A stretch of 64,000 bases of DNA from Myxococcus qinghaiensis (lineage in GTDB: Bacteria; Myxococcota; Myxococcia; Myxococcales; Myxococcaceae), in assembly GCF_024198215.1 (NCBI RefSeq), contig NZ_JAKCFA010000011.1, positions 1 through 64,000 of the forward strand, given 5' to 3'. Under the pieces are notes generated by a model, which searched no databases, was not told where the DNA came from, and saw only the letters and a list, made by a program, of their open reading frames with translations. Made by a program: the position numbers and the translations under genes. Shown here piece after piece: positions 1 to 9,702 of the stretch; the stretch's first letter is position 1; each line of letters starts with the position of its first letter.

Positions 1-120
1 CCCCGGAATCGGTGCTCGACATGCCCGGAATGCCTGCTCGGCATCCCCGGAACTGCTGCTCACCTTGCTCCGGAATCGCTGCTCGGCTTGGCCTGGAATC
101 GGTGCTCACCTTGCCCCGGT
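1..120. repeat. Degenerate 22-23 bp tandem repeat, possible IS21-type end
   Basis: About five imperfect copies of a unit resembling cccggaatcggtgctcacc are arranged head to tail, with variants of ggaatc/ggaact followed by gctgctc or ggtgctc; a sixth partial copy stops near position 118. Multiple short repeats of this kind occur just inside the ends of IS21-family elements, and I recall similar ggtgctca-type repeats beside myxobacterial istAB genes. No transposase is visible because the window begins here. The IS21 assignment is inference; the repeat itself is directly visible. Confidence 0.5.
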
Positions 121-156
121 ACACGCATTATCCGAGGCAACATTCCCGAAGTTCTC

Positions 157-3100
157 ATGCAAGCTAGCGTAATGCGCACCCTCAGCACCCACTTCAAGGT
201 CTTCGTCGAGCACGAAGAAATCGAACAATGTCGCGCCGAAGTCCACAAGGCTCTCCAGCAACGTGAATTGGGCCATTGGCTTCACGGGCTCACCGAGCGA
301 CTCCGCCAAGGGATTGCGAACGGTACCTACATACGCCTTCCCACTGTTCACGACGAAGAGGTCGCCAATGTCACTAACGACTATGCCTCGCTACAGTGCC
401 TTCGCGAGCTCATTGACACGCCTCCAATGCCCGGGGTGGTCATCTGGATCGATGACCGTTGGGCAACCGGTCACTCAAGTACAGGGCAGTTCGAGATTAT
501 CGGCATCATCGAGATGATGAATGCCTTGATGACCAGCGGAGCACTAACACATGAAGACTATCTCGACGGACTGGCGCACTTAAGAAGATCAAACGCATGG
601 TTCATTCCAGTCACCACAAAGGAACTTATCCATCTTCTCGAGCAGACAAAGGTCTCGAAGGGACTGGTTACGGAAACACACGAACTGCGGCTGGTTCGAA
701 GAACAATCGCCGCCAATTTGACACGAAAATCCACACTGATACCGCCCAAGGCCTCCGAGTACGAAGGAGAACTTCGCTTTGCGATCGACTCAAGGACTGC
801 AGCAGTCGATGCAATTTCTTATTTCTGGCAGCACGATGACAGAACCCCTGACAACCGAGCACGCGCAAACTGGGTTCTTCAAAACATGTACATCAGCACT
901 ACGGAAATGGCCAAAATCTTCAATCTCACACTCTCCCGCCAAGATCTTGTCCATCATGAAGCTGCCGATATCTCGCTATTGATCCTACAGGGACTCACCT
1001 TCGACCATGTCAGGGCAGCTGGGTCTTTATCTATTCGGAGACAATATATCTCCTGGTTGTTCGAGCGGCTCATCACGAGCCATCTTGAACTGGACTCCAG
1101 GCTTCTCTCCGATGTTTCCGCGCAACTAATAAATAGACTTAAACAGCCGCTAAACGAAAACCACCCCAAGGACACCCATCAGGCGTTGTGCTACGTATGT
1201 CGAGAATTCATTGAGGATTTACCCAACGCACTTCGCCAAGAGATCGACCGCGACACCCAGTTCTTGGCGACGATTGGTCGCGTCCTTCGAGAAACCATTT
1301 CCACTCGAAATCAGCACTTCGACCTTGGGTCATTCTGGAGCGCCATTGCGACATCAATCAACGGGCACGACGCGCGACTAACATCTCTGACGGGCCAGGA
1401 AGCATTCATTGCAACAACTGGCACTCCCCCGAATTCACACACCACGCTGACATTGGGCACAGGGGAAAATCTGGACCTGGTTGGCTTGGAATTTAGCATC
1501 CTCATCGGCGACCTCGCAAAGCGCGAAGCACTCTTACACGAACACCGCACCTTGCTCGACATCCCCGATGAACAGTTCAAAAGCCTTGCCACGGAATTAG
1601 CATCAACAGTCAATCCCTCCACTCTCGCACAGAAAGTCCTAGACGTACTTGGCTCAAGCACTTCTGCCTACTATGCAAAGCTAAGGGCGCGCCTGCACGA
1701 GCAAAGTGGATTCGGCCTTCACGACTTGCGGCCACCCAGCGGAGACTCGCTACTGCGCCACTTCCGACTACACGCGCATTCACCTCAAAAGGAGCCCCCA
1801 GTAAATATATTTGAGACCGCCTCTGAATCACTACTTCGCGAAGTCGGCATTCGCCCTGCCCTCGCAAGACTAATGAGCCTACCAATCCCTCTACCCAACT
1901 CGCTCATAGCGGCGATACACAGAGAAAGCCTCCACGAAAGACGGAACATAATAAGGGACATAATAAAGAATAGAAAAACGCCCATCTCCGAAATCCATCT
2001 CGTTCACATCCTCTGGACATTCACAAAAGACAACAGAGCATACTCTCGCCTGGCTTTACGTCTCGGTTCTCGAATGCTCTGCACGGGGCAGACCGAACTC
2101 TTCAACGCGTTTTCCGCTATACTTAAATGGACTAACGAAAACCTGGAGCAGTGGCACGACACTCAAGCTTGGTCTTCACAACTAAGGCTAGCAACGTCAT
2201 GGGGGCACGCACATCAACTGCTCACGCTATTCGTCGAAGAGAAAATCCCCCTCTCATGGCTTAGCAAGACCTTTGAGGAGTGCCGACATGGCCTCCGGCG
2301 TTTCTTCAGTTCGCGTGTAGATTCTCCGCCAGACGTAGCGCATCCCCAGAGGCTAAACTGGCTAAATCTAACAACCTCGGGACTCGCGTATGCCTTTGAC
2401 GGCGCGACTCCGGCCGAACTCGATATTGTCAGCAAACTGGCAATCGAAAAGACCCGACTTCGCGAAGCCTCGGATGTGGGATATTTCCCCGATATTTCTC
2501 TGCTATTCGATGCATCGCTTGCTCCTGACTGCATGGGCTCATTTCTCGCTGGGGATCGCTCGCAGAAGCTTGCGCCGCTTCTGGGTCCTGATTGTTCGGA
2601 ACTTCTCTCAAGAGAGAACCTAGGAACGCTGCTCACTCACGCACTAGAATCGATATCTGCGGACTGCACATCAAGCAGTGCGTGGCTCATCCTGAAGTGC
2701 ATTGCAAACACTGTCTCAGTCCATCCAGAATTCCAGATGAAGCTTGAGAACGCTCTAACCTCAGCAAAGTTCACTTCGATCGTACTCCTGGATCGCAAGT
2801 TGGGCATCTTTGCTCTACGCGTCGCATGTGAACAGGCCGCTTACTCACAACTAGAGACTGCCCGAACGCACCTGCAGCAACAATGGATCGAAGTCCTCCG
2901 CGCTGTTTCTTCCCAATCAGAAACCAGCAAGGATTTTAACAAGCAGTCGGATGGACTGGATTTCGCTTCCGACATTCAGTCTCTGCTTGAGGCGGCAAGA
3001 GATCTTGCGCTCCTAGCCAAGCCTCCTGAAACGAGTGTTGGTTATTTTTCGGATACAGTGATGACGATAATCGACCATCTCGCCCCTCAATACCAATCAC

Positions 3101-3195
3101 TAATGCGGCGATTTATTGACCACTTGTCCGATGGACTTTCCTGCACCAATAGACTCGAACTGTTTCCGATTCGCAACTCCCTGCGGGCAATATAA
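157..3195 (+). CDS. Large PIN-like/alpha-helical protein, probably 5'-truncated
   Basis: A long protein of about 1012 aa from the first plausible ATG. The reading frame stays open leftwards through the tandem repeat to the window edge, and a TTG at 88 is another possible start. No good ribosome binding site precedes any candidate. Residues near the N-terminus contain VVIWIDDRW followed by a helix and an LRRSN...FIPV segment; I recognise this as the PIN-like segment found inside very large bacterial TPR or NTPase proteins of unknown or defence-like role. In those, the PIN-like part lies far from the N-terminus, so an upstream portion is probably missing here. The rest is helical with no motif I recognise. 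Base composition is clearly lower in GC than the rest of the window, and codon use is mixed, which suggests horizontal acquisition. Most likely a C-terminal remnant cut by an insertion element. No function can be assigned with confidence. Confidence 0.6.
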   Translation: MQASVMRTLSTHFKVFVEHEEIEQCRAEVHKALQQRELGHWLHGLTERLRQGIANGTYIRLPTVHDEEVANVTNDYASLQCLRELIDTPPMPGVVIWIDDRWATGHSSTGQFEIIGIIEMMNALMTSGALTHEDYLDGLAHLRRSNAWFIPVTTKELIHLLEQTKVSKGLVTETHELRLVRRTIAANLTRKSTLIPPKASEYEGELRFAIDSRTAAVDAISYFWQHDDRTPDNRARANWVLQNMYISTTEMAKIFNLTLSRQDLVHHEAADISLLILQGLTFDHVRAAGSLSIRRQYISWLFERLITSHLELDSRLLSDVSAQLINRLKQPLNENHPKDTHQALCYVCREFIEDLPNALRQEIDRDTQFLATIGRVLRETISTRNQHFDLGSFWSAIATSINGHDARLTSLTGQEAFIATTGTPPNSHTTLTLGTGENLDLVGLEFSILIGDLAKREALLHEHRTLLDIPDEQFKSLATELASTVNPSTLAQKVLDVLGSSTSAYYAKLRARLHEQSGFGLHDLRPPSGDSLLRHFRLHAHSPQKEPPVNIFETASESLLREVGIRPALARLMSLPIPLPNSLIAAIHRESLHERRNIIRDIIKNRKTPISEIHLVHILWTFTKDNRAYSRLALRLGSRMLCTGQTELFNAFSAILKWTNENLEQWHDTQAWSSQLRLATSWGHAHQLLTLFVEEKIPLSWLSKTFEECRHGLRRFFSSRVDSPPDVAHPQRLNWLNLTTSGLAYAFDGATPAELDIVSKLAIEKTRLREASDVGYFPDISLLFDASLAPDCMGSFLAGDRSQKLAPLLGPDCSELLSRENLGTLLTHALESISADCTSSSAWLILKCIANTVSVHPEFQMKLENALTSAKFTSIVLLDRKLGIFALRVACEQAAYSQLETARTHLQQQWIEVLRAVSSQSETSKDFNKQSDGLDFASDIQSLLEAARDLALLAKPPETSVGYFSDTVMTIIDHLAPQYQSLMRRFIDHLSDGLSCTNRLELFPIRNSLRAI

Positions 3196-3550
3196 TCAAC
3201 GACCAATGTAACCCTCCTCTACTCGCGAGGATTTTCACTAGGAGTACGTAGTCATAAAGCAGAGGCATTCGCAGTGCTGTCTCGAATGAAAGGTATCTCC
3301 ATTGAGCAATCGGAAGGGCGCCGGAGTAATTTCCTGGCGGGAGTTGCGGCAACCAGAAAGCGAGCCAACTCCACTCGGCGAGTCGGTGCCTCACCGCGCG
3401 TCCCGCACAGGCAACCATCGGCGACTTGAATCCCACAATGGCCACGTCTGTGTTCGGTCGCTCTAATCCCGGGAGTAAATCTGCCATCTGTGCAGACCCG
3501 TCGAGGTGGCATCTACTCGGATACGACGGTAGCGTGAGGTCGTCCGACAG
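3196..3550. other. Intergenic, no supportable gene
   Basis: About 355 bases between the truncated PIN-like gene and the immunity pseudogene. Open frames on both strands here lack a recognisable product, a ribosome binding site or consistent codon bias. In Myxococcus Sit loci a toxin gene normally sits immediately upstream of the double-CXXCG immunity gene, but I cannot see a toxin remnant here. Confidence 0.5.
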
Positions 3551-4262
3551 ATGAGCCGGTTCTACTGGTTGCACGAGACCAAGGAGCCAACCGCCAGTTT
3601 TGACGCCGCCCACCAATGGAGCCTCCCCGGCGTGCGGTGCCACACGTGCGGCGCCACCTGGGCGAGCGCGGGGCACCAGTACCCTGCCGTGGACCTGTCG
3701 CAGCTATCTGAGCGCCACGAGTTCAAGAAGGCCCGACCCGAGCCATTCCCCGAGTTCGCGCGCCTGCGAGAGTTGGTGCGTCCCTTGGCGCCGCCCGGTG
3801 CCGCATTGCCGCCCGGCACTCAGTTGGGTCCCCTCGTGGGCTCTGCCTCTGGGAAGTTCGGCCCCTTCACGTCGCTCGGCGACCTGCTCTGGGTGCTTCG
3901 CCGAGACGCGCTGGAGCGACTCCAGGCGGAAGGCGTGCGAGGCCTTTTGGGATGCCGCACCGAACTGAGGTTCCGCCAGAACGACCCACCAGAGCTGTTC
4001 GAACTCCAGATTGAACCGCATGGTCGACTGCACCGGGACTGCATTCCGCCGGACGTGCCCCCCACCTTGCGAAACATGTGGCTGGGTGTATTTCCGACTG
4101 CCGGATGACCCCATCCTGGACGCGGCATCTCTGCCCCCGGAACTCGACCTGTTCCAGGTGGGCGACTACTCCACGGTGATTGTGGGCACCGAACGGTTCA
4201 TGGAATCCGTGAAACACCTGCAACTGGATGGCATCACATTCCAAGAACTGAATGTGCGCTGA
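3551..4262 (+). pseudogene. Double-CXXCG motif (SitI6-type) immunity protein, frameshifted
   Basis: The first part (3551-4108 frame) encodes a protein starting MSRFYWL, with a first zinc-binding-like CHTCG at about residue 35 and the block LLGCRTELRFRQ. These are characteristic of the Myxococcus paralogous family with two CXXCG motifs (TIGR02264), which includes the SitI6 immunity protein of the Sit toxin-exchange system. The second CXXCG (CETCG) and the family's C-terminal block (DGITFQELN) continue only in another frame, to 4262. The join lies at a run of six C around 4057-4062; five C would restore a single ~236-aa protein. The full-length family size and the intact second half argue for a recent single-base change, a phase-variable tract or a sequencing error. 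The role (protection against a cognate lipoprotein toxin) is known for the family and inferred here. Confidence 0.8.
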
Positions 4263-4295
4263 CTTCAATCCCGCTCAATCTCTCCTCAGGGAAAC

Positions 4296-5246
4296 TCACC
4301 ACCCCGGCGGAGCAAGCGCGCCCGGAGGGAGCGGCGACAGGAAGGCGCTCTGGTCCAGGTCGAGCTGACTTCCCGAGTGGCCGTAGTACTGGTTTCGACC
4401 TGAATCGAGCACCACCGCTCCCGAGTAGATGTCCCAGCCCGGGTCCGACGTCCCGGGCCTCGCCGCGTACATCAAATCTCTCGCCGAGTCGTAGACATGG
4501 CCGGAGGCGTGTTGATTGGGAGCGGCGGCCGGGACGATGCCCAGCCCATGCAGCGTCTCGTGCAACATCGCGAACTCGATGTACCCCGGCAGCGTGCTCG
4601 AACCACCGATGGGATTCGAGGCGCAAGGCACCGGGCCGCTCGGCAATCCCTTGAGGTAGAGGGCGGTGACCCTGCCCATCAGCGCCGGAGGCCACGGGGC
4701 GCCGCCACAGGACCACTCGCTGGTACCGTCGTAATAGACCGCGTACAGCTTCCGCGTGTCACTGAGGTAACCCATCGCGGCCAGCTCCAGCTCGATGCGG
4801 TCCCGAACGTAGGCATAGCCCGTGTTCACATTGCCGGTGTTCCCCGTGCCCTTCATCACCGCGTCCGTCTTCGACAGACGGACGAACTGGATGTCCAGCA
4901 CGGAGCCCGAGACGTCGTACCGGAGCGCCGCGCCATTCGTCGTCTGAGAGGTGAACCACGAATACTGCGCCTGCACGGACCGGCAGAGTGCCCCGCTCGT
5001 GTCGAGCGCGCGGTCCACCCCATCCGAGGGCACCACATAGAGAATCTTCACCTTGTAGTCCGACGTGCCATCCGCACGGTCACTGGTGGCGCGCACGGCG
5101 GGACACGAGAACGGCGCGGGTGCCAGCGTGGAGTCGACGAAGGTGGACTCGGCGGCCTCCGCAGGACGCAAGCCCATACCACCCAGGGCGAGCATCGCCA
5201 CGCCCGTCCCCAACATGGACAGCGTCAGTCGGCTTGTCTTCTTCAT
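4296..5246 (-). CDS. Secreted HExxH zinc metalloprotease-like protein
   Basis: A 316-aa protein with a Sec signal peptide (charged MKKTSR start, hydrophobic stretch, cleavage near AEA). The central part has HETLHGLG, an HExxHxxG zinc-binding signature as in metzincin-type proteases, followed about 30 residues later by DLMYA, which could act as the Met-turn. Three to four cysteines could form disulfides. The substrate is unknown; myxobacteria secrete many such enzymes for prey degradation. It stands alone, with about 200 bp of upstream sequence before the next gene, so it likely has its own promoter. Whether the enzyme is active cannot be told from the sequence, but both histidines and the glutamate are present. 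Confidence 0.8.
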   Translation of the reverse strand: MKKTSRLTLSMLGTGVAMLALGGMGLRPAEAAESTFVDSTLAPAPFSCPAVRATSDRADGTSDYKVKILYVVPSDGVDRALDTSGALCRSVQAQYSWFTSQTTNGAALRYDVSGSVLDIQFVRLSKTDAVMKGTGNTGNVNTGYAYVRDRIELELAAMGYLSDTRKLYAVYYDGTSEWSCGGAPWPPALMGRVTALYLKGLPSGPVPCASNPIGGSSTLPGYIEFAMLHETLHGLGIVPAAAPNQHASGHVYDSARDLMYAARPGTSDPGWDIYSGAVVLDSGRNQYYGHSGSQLDLDQSAFLSPLPPGALAPPGW

Positions 5247-5450
5247 GGACTCTCAGTTCCTCGTCCTGCGTGGAGAGACAGACTTCAAAGCGTGAACGCC
5301 ACTTCGAGGCCTATCAAATCATACGCACCGTGAAGACACTCAACTCGGATGGGACTGTCACTGACGGGACGCCATCCCCACCACAAATCCACGCATTGAC
5401 GCGGCCAGCCGCGCGCCCAAACCCACAGCGCGGCCAGCGCCACCCCAATT

Positions 5451-7709
5451 CTACACAGGCACCGTCCGGATGATGGGCAACTCCCGGACCCGAACCCCCG
5501 TGAGCGCGAACAGCGCATTGACGATGGCGGGTGCCACCGGCGGCACACCGGGCTCCCCCACTCCGCCAGGCGCCTCTTCGCTGCGCACGATGTCGACATG
5601 GATGGCCTTGGGCGCCTCGGCGATGCGCACCAGCCGGTAGTCCCGGAAGTTCGACTGCTCCGTCGCGCCTTCCTTCATCGTGATGGAGCCATACATCGCC
5701 AGGCTCATCCCGAAGATGATGGAGCCCTCCATCTGCGCGCGGACCCGGTCCGGATTGACGACGAGCCCCGCGTCCACCACCACCCAGGCCTCGTCCACCC
5801 GCGCCTTGCCCACCGCGTCCTTCGTCATCGACACCACCACTCCCACATAGCTGAGGAAGCTGCGGTGCGCCGCCAGGCCCAGCGTGCGCCCGTTCTTCGC
5901 GCGCTCGCTCCAGCCCGACATCTCCGTGACACGCTCGATGACCCGGCGCAGCCGCCCCGCGTCCACCGGGTGCGCCTCCACCGGCGCGCCATAGTTCGGC
6001 AGCGTCGTGACCCCCAGCTCCGCCACCGACACCTTGCGCGCGGGCCCAATCACTTCCAACAGGTTGTCACGCGGGTCCACTCCCCGCGCATGCGCCAGCT
6101 CGTCCATGAACGAGCCCACCGCGTACCCATGGAAGATGTTGTTCACGGACCGCAGCCAGCCGATGCGCACCTTCGCGAGCGCCTCGCCCATCTCCGCCCG
6201 GACATTGGGGATGTCGAGCGCCAGGTCCAGCACGCCTTGATTCAAGTCCCTCGCCACCGGCCCCGTCACGTCCTCGGAGAACGTCGACCGGATGGCGGGA
6301 AAGGCCGTGCGGTGCAGCCACGCCGTCGGCTTGCCTTGCGCATCCAGCCCCGCGCTGAGCTTCTGCGCACTGGCCGAATGGTAGTAGTCGTGACGGATGT
6401 CGTCCTCGCGCGTCCACTGCACGCGCACCGGCACCCCCGCCGTCTTCGCGAGGAACACCGCCTCCGCGACGAAGTCCGCCTTCGACTTGCGCCCGAAGCC
6501 ACCGCCCAGGAGCGTGACATTCACTGTCACCTTGTCCTCGGCAAGCCCCGCCATCTTCGCCGCCTCCGTGCGCGCCGCCTGCGGGTGCTGCGTGGGCGCC
6601 CACACTTCGCACACGCCCCCCGCCACGCGCGCCAGGGCCACGGGCGGCTCCATGGGCGCATGGGACAGGTGCGGCGCGTAGTACTCCGCCTCCACCACGC
6701 GCGCCGCGCTCGCCAGCGCCTTGTCCACGTCGCCCACGGACCGGGCCGGCTTGCCCGGCGCTCGCACCGACTCCAGCAGCGCCAGGCGGTACTTCTCCGA
6801 GTCGTAGGACTCGTTCGGACCGTTCTCCCAGATGATGTCCAGCGCCTGGCGACCGCGCATCGCCGCCCAGGTGTTCTCCGCCAGCACCGCCACGCCACCC
6901 CAGCCCTGGAACAGGTACGGGCGATGAGGCGCGGGCAGCTCCAGCACCTGCTTCACGCCCGGAACCGCGAGCGCTCGCGTCGCATCGAAGCGCACCACCC
7001 TCCCGCCGACCACGGGCGGACGGGCCACCACGGCGATGAGCATCCCCGGCAGCTTCACGTCCGCGCCGAACACCGCCTTGCCCGTGACGTACGCGGGCCC
7101 ATCCAGGAGCGGCAGCTCCGTGCCCACGCGCCGCAGCTCCGTGAGCGGCCGGAGCTGGACGGCCTCCGCCTTGGGCACCGGCAGCTTCACCGCGTCCGCC
7201 ACCAGCTCACCAAAGCCGAGCGAGCGCTGCCCGTCCCGGAGGTACACGGCGTGCTCACGCGCCTCGCACTGCGCCGGCTTCACCTTCCAGCGCTTCGCCG
7301 CCGCGGCCACCAGCATGGTGCGCGCCGTGGCGCCCGTGCGGCGCAGCTCCTGGAAGACGCCTCGGATGCTGCTGGAGCCGTCGGTGTTCTGGTCCCCGTA
7401 GACGGCGTCGCCCACCGCCTGGACCACCTTCACGCGCGCCATGTCCGCGCCCAGCTCGTCTGCGATGACCACCGGCATGGAGCTGCGGATGCCCTGCCCC
7501 ATCTCCGAGCGGTGGCAGACGATGGTGACGAGCCCATCCGCCGCCACGTGCACGAAGACGTTGGGCCGCAGCTCCGGCGCCGACTTCACGCCCGGCACCG
7601 CGGCTTCGGCCGACACCGTGGGCACCAGCCCCAGGGCCAGGCCGCCCACGGAGAGGTTGAGCCCTTCGAGAAAGGAACGCCGGGTGAACACCACGGGCTG
7701 CTGGCTCAT
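5451..7709 (-). CDS. Molybdopterin-binding large subunit, isoquinoline 1-oxidoreductase/aldehyde oxidase family
   Basis: A 752-aa catalytic subunit of the xanthine dehydrogenase superfamily, the type that hydroxylates aldehydes or N-heteroaromatics using water and a molybdopterin cytosine dinucleotide cofactor. It begins with a twin-arginine signal (RRSFLEGLNLSVGG), as usual for the periplasmic IorB-type branch. Cofactor-contact motifs are visible: the glycine-rich GGGFGRK at about residue 400 and the C-terminal PGGVGEPG, whose glutamate is the family's general base. The small 2Fe-2S subunit lies just upstream with a 10-bp gap, and a diheme lipoprotein overlaps that gene in turn, so electrons probably pass from Mo through the Fe-S clusters to c-type haem. 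The physiological substrate is unknown; the isoquinoline name is only the family label. Confidence 0.9.
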   Translation of the reverse strand: MSQQPVVFTRRSFLEGLNLSVGGLALGLVPTVSAEAAVPGVKSAPELRPNVFVHVAADGLVTIVCHRSEMGQGIRSSMPVVIADELGADMARVKVVQAVGDAVYGDQNTDGSSSIRGVFQELRRTGATARTMLVAAAAKRWKVKPAQCEAREHAVYLRDGQRSLGFGELVADAVKLPVPKAEAVQLRPLTELRRVGTELPLLDGPAYVTGKAVFGADVKLPGMLIAVVARPPVVGGRVVRFDATRALAVPGVKQVLELPAPHRPYLFQGWGGVAVLAENTWAAMRGRQALDIIWENGPNESYDSEKYRLALLESVRAPGKPARSVGDVDKALASAARVVEAEYYAPHLSHAPMEPPVALARVAGGVCEVWAPTQHPQAARTEAAKMAGLAEDKVTVNVTLLGGGFGRKSKADFVAEAVFLAKTAGVPVRVQWTREDDIRHDYYHSASAQKLSAGLDAQGKPTAWLHRTAFPAIRSTFSEDVTGPVARDLNQGVLDLALDIPNVRAEMGEALAKVRIGWLRSVNNIFHGYAVGSFMDELAHARGVDPRDNLLEVIGPARKVSVAELGVTTLPNYGAPVEAHPVDAGRLRRVIERVTEMSGWSERAKNGRTLGLAAHRSFLSYVGVVVSMTKDAVGKARVDEAWVVVDAGLVVNPDRVRAQMEGSIIFGMSLAMYGSITMKEGATEQSNFRDYRLVRIAEAPKAIHVDIVRSEEAPGGVGEPGVPPVAPAIVNALFALTGVRVRELPIIRTVPV

Positions 7710-7719
7710 CGCATCCTCG

Positions 7720-8184
7720 CTACTTCGAGTCAGGCACGCCCGCGGCCTTCTTCACGGCCGCGCGGATGCGCGTGTACGTCCCACAGCGGCAGAGGTTGCC
7801 CGCGAGCGACTGGTCGATGTCCGCGTCCGTCGGCTGGGGCTTCTTCGCCAGCAGCGCCGCCGCGCACATGAGCTGCCCGGACTGGCAGAACCCACACTGC
7901 GGCACGCCCAGCTCCACCCAGGCGCGCTGGAGCGGATGGCCTCCATCGGGCGACAGTCCCTCGATGGTGGTGACCTCGCGTCCGTCCGCGCGGCGGATGG
8001 GCGTCACGCACGCGCGCACCACCTGTCCATCCAGGTGCACGCTGCACGCGCCGCACAGCGCCTGACCGCAGCCGTACTTCGTCCCCGTGAGGCCGAGCAC
8101 GTCGCGCAGCGCCCACAGCAACGGCATCTCGGGGTCGACGTCCAGCTCCTGCTCGACGCCGTTGACTCGCACTCGGATGCTCAT
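7720..8184 (-). CDS. 2Fe-2S small subunit of molybdenum hydroxylase (IorA-like)
   Basis: A 154-aa protein with the two iron-sulfur domains of this family. The N-terminal plant-ferredoxin-type cluster has CGQALCGAC plus a downstream cysteine. The C-terminal helical cluster has CGFCQSGQ and NLCRCGTY. It passes electrons from the molybdenum centre in the adjacent large subunit. I chose the ATG at 8184 because it follows a strong GAGGAGG ribosome binding site and begins the family's usual MSIRVRVNG; an earlier in-frame start would add 40 unrelated residues. The start overlaps the stop of the upstream cytochrome gene by 4 bp, indicating translational coupling. Confidence 0.93.
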   Translation of the reverse strand: MSIRVRVNGVEQELDVDPEMPLLWALRDVLGLTGTKYGCGQALCGACSVHLDGQVVRACVTPIRRADGREVTTIEGLSPDGGHPLQRAWVELGVPQCGFCQSGQLMCAAALLAKKPQPTDADIDQSLAGNLCRCGTYTRIRAAVKKAAGVPDSK

Positions 8185-8834
8185 GGTCGCGCCTCCTCGC
8201 TGGGACACTGCGCGCCCGTGGCGACCCAGGCCGCGACGAGCGCTCCGAACTGCGCCTGCGTCCCAGGCGCCGGCTGCCTGCCAGAACCCGGCGCCCAGCC
8301 CCACCCCACCAGCGCGTCATGCGCGTTGTGCTCGACCAGTTGCGCCAACGTCTTGCCTCCGTTCCGCTCGGGGTCCTTGAGCTGCTCGCACAGCTCGCGG
8401 GGGCTCTTGCCCACCCACGCCATGGAGCGCGGGGCCACGTGCCAGTTCGGCGCCCCCGGCACTCGCGCCAGCTCCAGGTTCTTCTCCTGGTGACACCCCG
8501 TGCACTCCATGCCCACGACGCCCTTGTCCTCGGGGCCTCGCGTCACCGGAGGGTTGTGGAGCGTCTCACCCGAGTCCTGATAGGGGCTGTCGCCGTCCGG
8601 GTGACAGTTCGAGCAGCGCGGATGGAGATAGACGCGACTGGTCTCCAGGAACAGCGCGCGTGAGCGCTGCGCCGGGTCCTCGATGCGCTGGAACACGTCG
8701 AGCGGACGCAGGTCCCGCGCGTCCACCGGAGGTAACGACTCCCATCGCGCCGCATCGGAGTCGGGCTGGCGCCGACACCCTCCGGCACCCGCGAGCAGGA
8801 CGACGGACGCCAGGACCGGAAGAGCACGAATCAT
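8181..8834 (-). CDS. Diheme cytochrome c lipoprotein of the molybdenum hydroxylase operon
   Basis: A 217-aa protein with a lipoprotein signal (hydrophobic segment ending in AGAGGC) and two c-type haem attachment sites, CSNCH near residue 75 and CTGCH near residue 111. It is predicted to be anchored in a membrane on the periplasmic side and to accept electrons from the Fe-S subunit encoded next. The three genes form an operon in the order cytochrome, 2Fe-2S subunit, molybdopterin subunit. Proteins of this kind are annotated as an isoquinoline 1-oxidoreductase subunit in other proteobacteria. Confidence 0.85.
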   Translation of the reverse strand: MIRALPVLASVVLLAGAGGCRRQPDSDAARWESLPPVDARDLRPLDVFQRIEDPAQRSRALFLETSRVYLHPRCSNCHPDGDSPYQDSGETLHNPPVTRGPEDKGVVGMECTGCHQEKNLELARVPGAPNWHVAPRSMAWVGKSPRELCEQLKDPERNGGKTLAQLVEHNAHDALVGWGWAPGSGRQPAPGTQAQFGALVAAWVATGAQCPSEEARP

Positions 8835-8934
8835 CGCGGCGAGGTTCCGGCATGTCGGTCATCACCACAAGCCGAATGTTTGAAGGCCGCACACCACCGG
8901 ACGGTAGGTGGGAGTCACGCCCCTGTTTCGCGCT

Positions 8935-9129
8935 TCACCGAGGGGCGGAGTCGCGCGGGCGCCGAGCGGCCACTCGCATGCGCCGCGAGCGAGGCACAGG
9001 AGGCGCGGGCGGCTCGCGACGCGGGCCCTGCCGGGGCACTTCCGACAGAGAGGGCACGGGAGTCCTCGCCGCGCGCGGCTTGCTGGACGCGGTGGGAACC
9101 ATCATCAGCAGCCAGAGGAAGTCGTACAT
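8935..9129 (-). CDS. Possible small membrane-tethered protein
   Basis: A 64-aa open frame starting MYDFLWLLMM, a short hydrophobic helix, then a proline/arginine-rich tail. It begins 11 bp after the stop of the four-helix membrane protein and has a weak GAGG upstream. I do not recognise it. The basic, low-complexity tail could be an artefact of high GC, but the hydrophobic start and the position directly behind a membrane protein make a real small protein possible. Confidence 0.3.
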   Translation of the reverse strand: MYDFLWLLMMVPTASSKPRAARTPVPSLSEVPRQGPRREPPAPPVPRSRRMRVAARRPRDSAPR

Positions 9130-9140
9130 GGACGCGGACC

Positions 9141-9611
9141 TCAGAAGCCTCGGAACAGGGGACGGCCGTGGGACAGTCCGGCCCAGGGAATCGCGAAGGA
9201 GACGAGCAACGTCGCGAGCAGCAGGCCCAGGGCCCACAGGCGGTGACGTGCCACGGGCGCCTCCGCGCGCTGACTCAGCGCGGACGCCACGTGGACGGTG
9301 GTGAGCGCCAGCAGCATCAACGCGGGATGCTCGACGCTGAAGAAGCGGAGCGCGGGGACGGCCAGGCTCGCACGCAGGCCACCCTCCAGCGCGGGAGGCG
9401 TGAAAGGGCTCAGGCCGAAGTAGAGAATCATCCCCAGCAACATCTGCGAGTCGAAGGCGGAGACCGCGAGCACCTGAAGCCGACGGTCCGCGGGAGTCCA
9501 ACCTCCAGCGCCGAGCCAGCCGCGAAGCGCCCTTCCCAGCGCGAGCAGGACGAGCAGCACCACCGCCCAGCGCAGCCACGAATGGAGGAAGAGCACCACC
9601 GGATACGCCAT
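9141..9611 (-). CDS. Conserved four-helix membrane protein
   Basis: A 156-aa integral membrane protein with four hydrophobic segments (about residues 5-27, 45-68, 88-112 and 125-145). Histidines lie in or near helices 1, 3 and 4 (LFLHSW, VEHPAL, VHVA, GLSHGR), a layout seen in small haem b-binding or cytochrome-associated membrane proteins. The ATG at 9611 gives MAYPVVLF directly at the first helix; the longer frame upstream would read through the response regulator gene in a different frame. It lies between the RegB/RegA-like pair and the molybdenum hydroxylase operon on the same strand, so a redox role is plausible but unproven. Confidence 0.75.
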   Translation of the reverse strand: MAYPVVLFLHSWLRWAVVLLVLLALGRALRGWLGAGGWTPADRRLQVLAVSAFDSQMLLGMILYFGLSPFTPPALEGGLRASLAVPALRFFSVEHPALMLLALTTVHVASALSQRAEAPVARHRLWALGLLLATLLVSFAIPWAGLSHGRPLFRGF

Positions 9612-9702
9612 CGCACTCACCTCTCCAGCACCTCGGACGCCTGTCACCCTAATGGACCGGGAGCGCCGCCCCGTGCGTCTTGGTGACGCACCCCGGGTGC
9701 CC

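Noticed and set aside
5247-5450. Possible riboswitch or RNA gene between the metalloprotease and the molybdenum hydroxylase
   Set aside because: I found no conserved RNA motif or strong hairpin; it most likely contains the metalloprotease promoter.
5598-7871. Plus-strand open frame of 757 codons across the molybdopterin subunit
   Set aside because: Its translation is His/Arg/Pro-rich shadow of the minus-strand gene, which has clear cofactor motifs.
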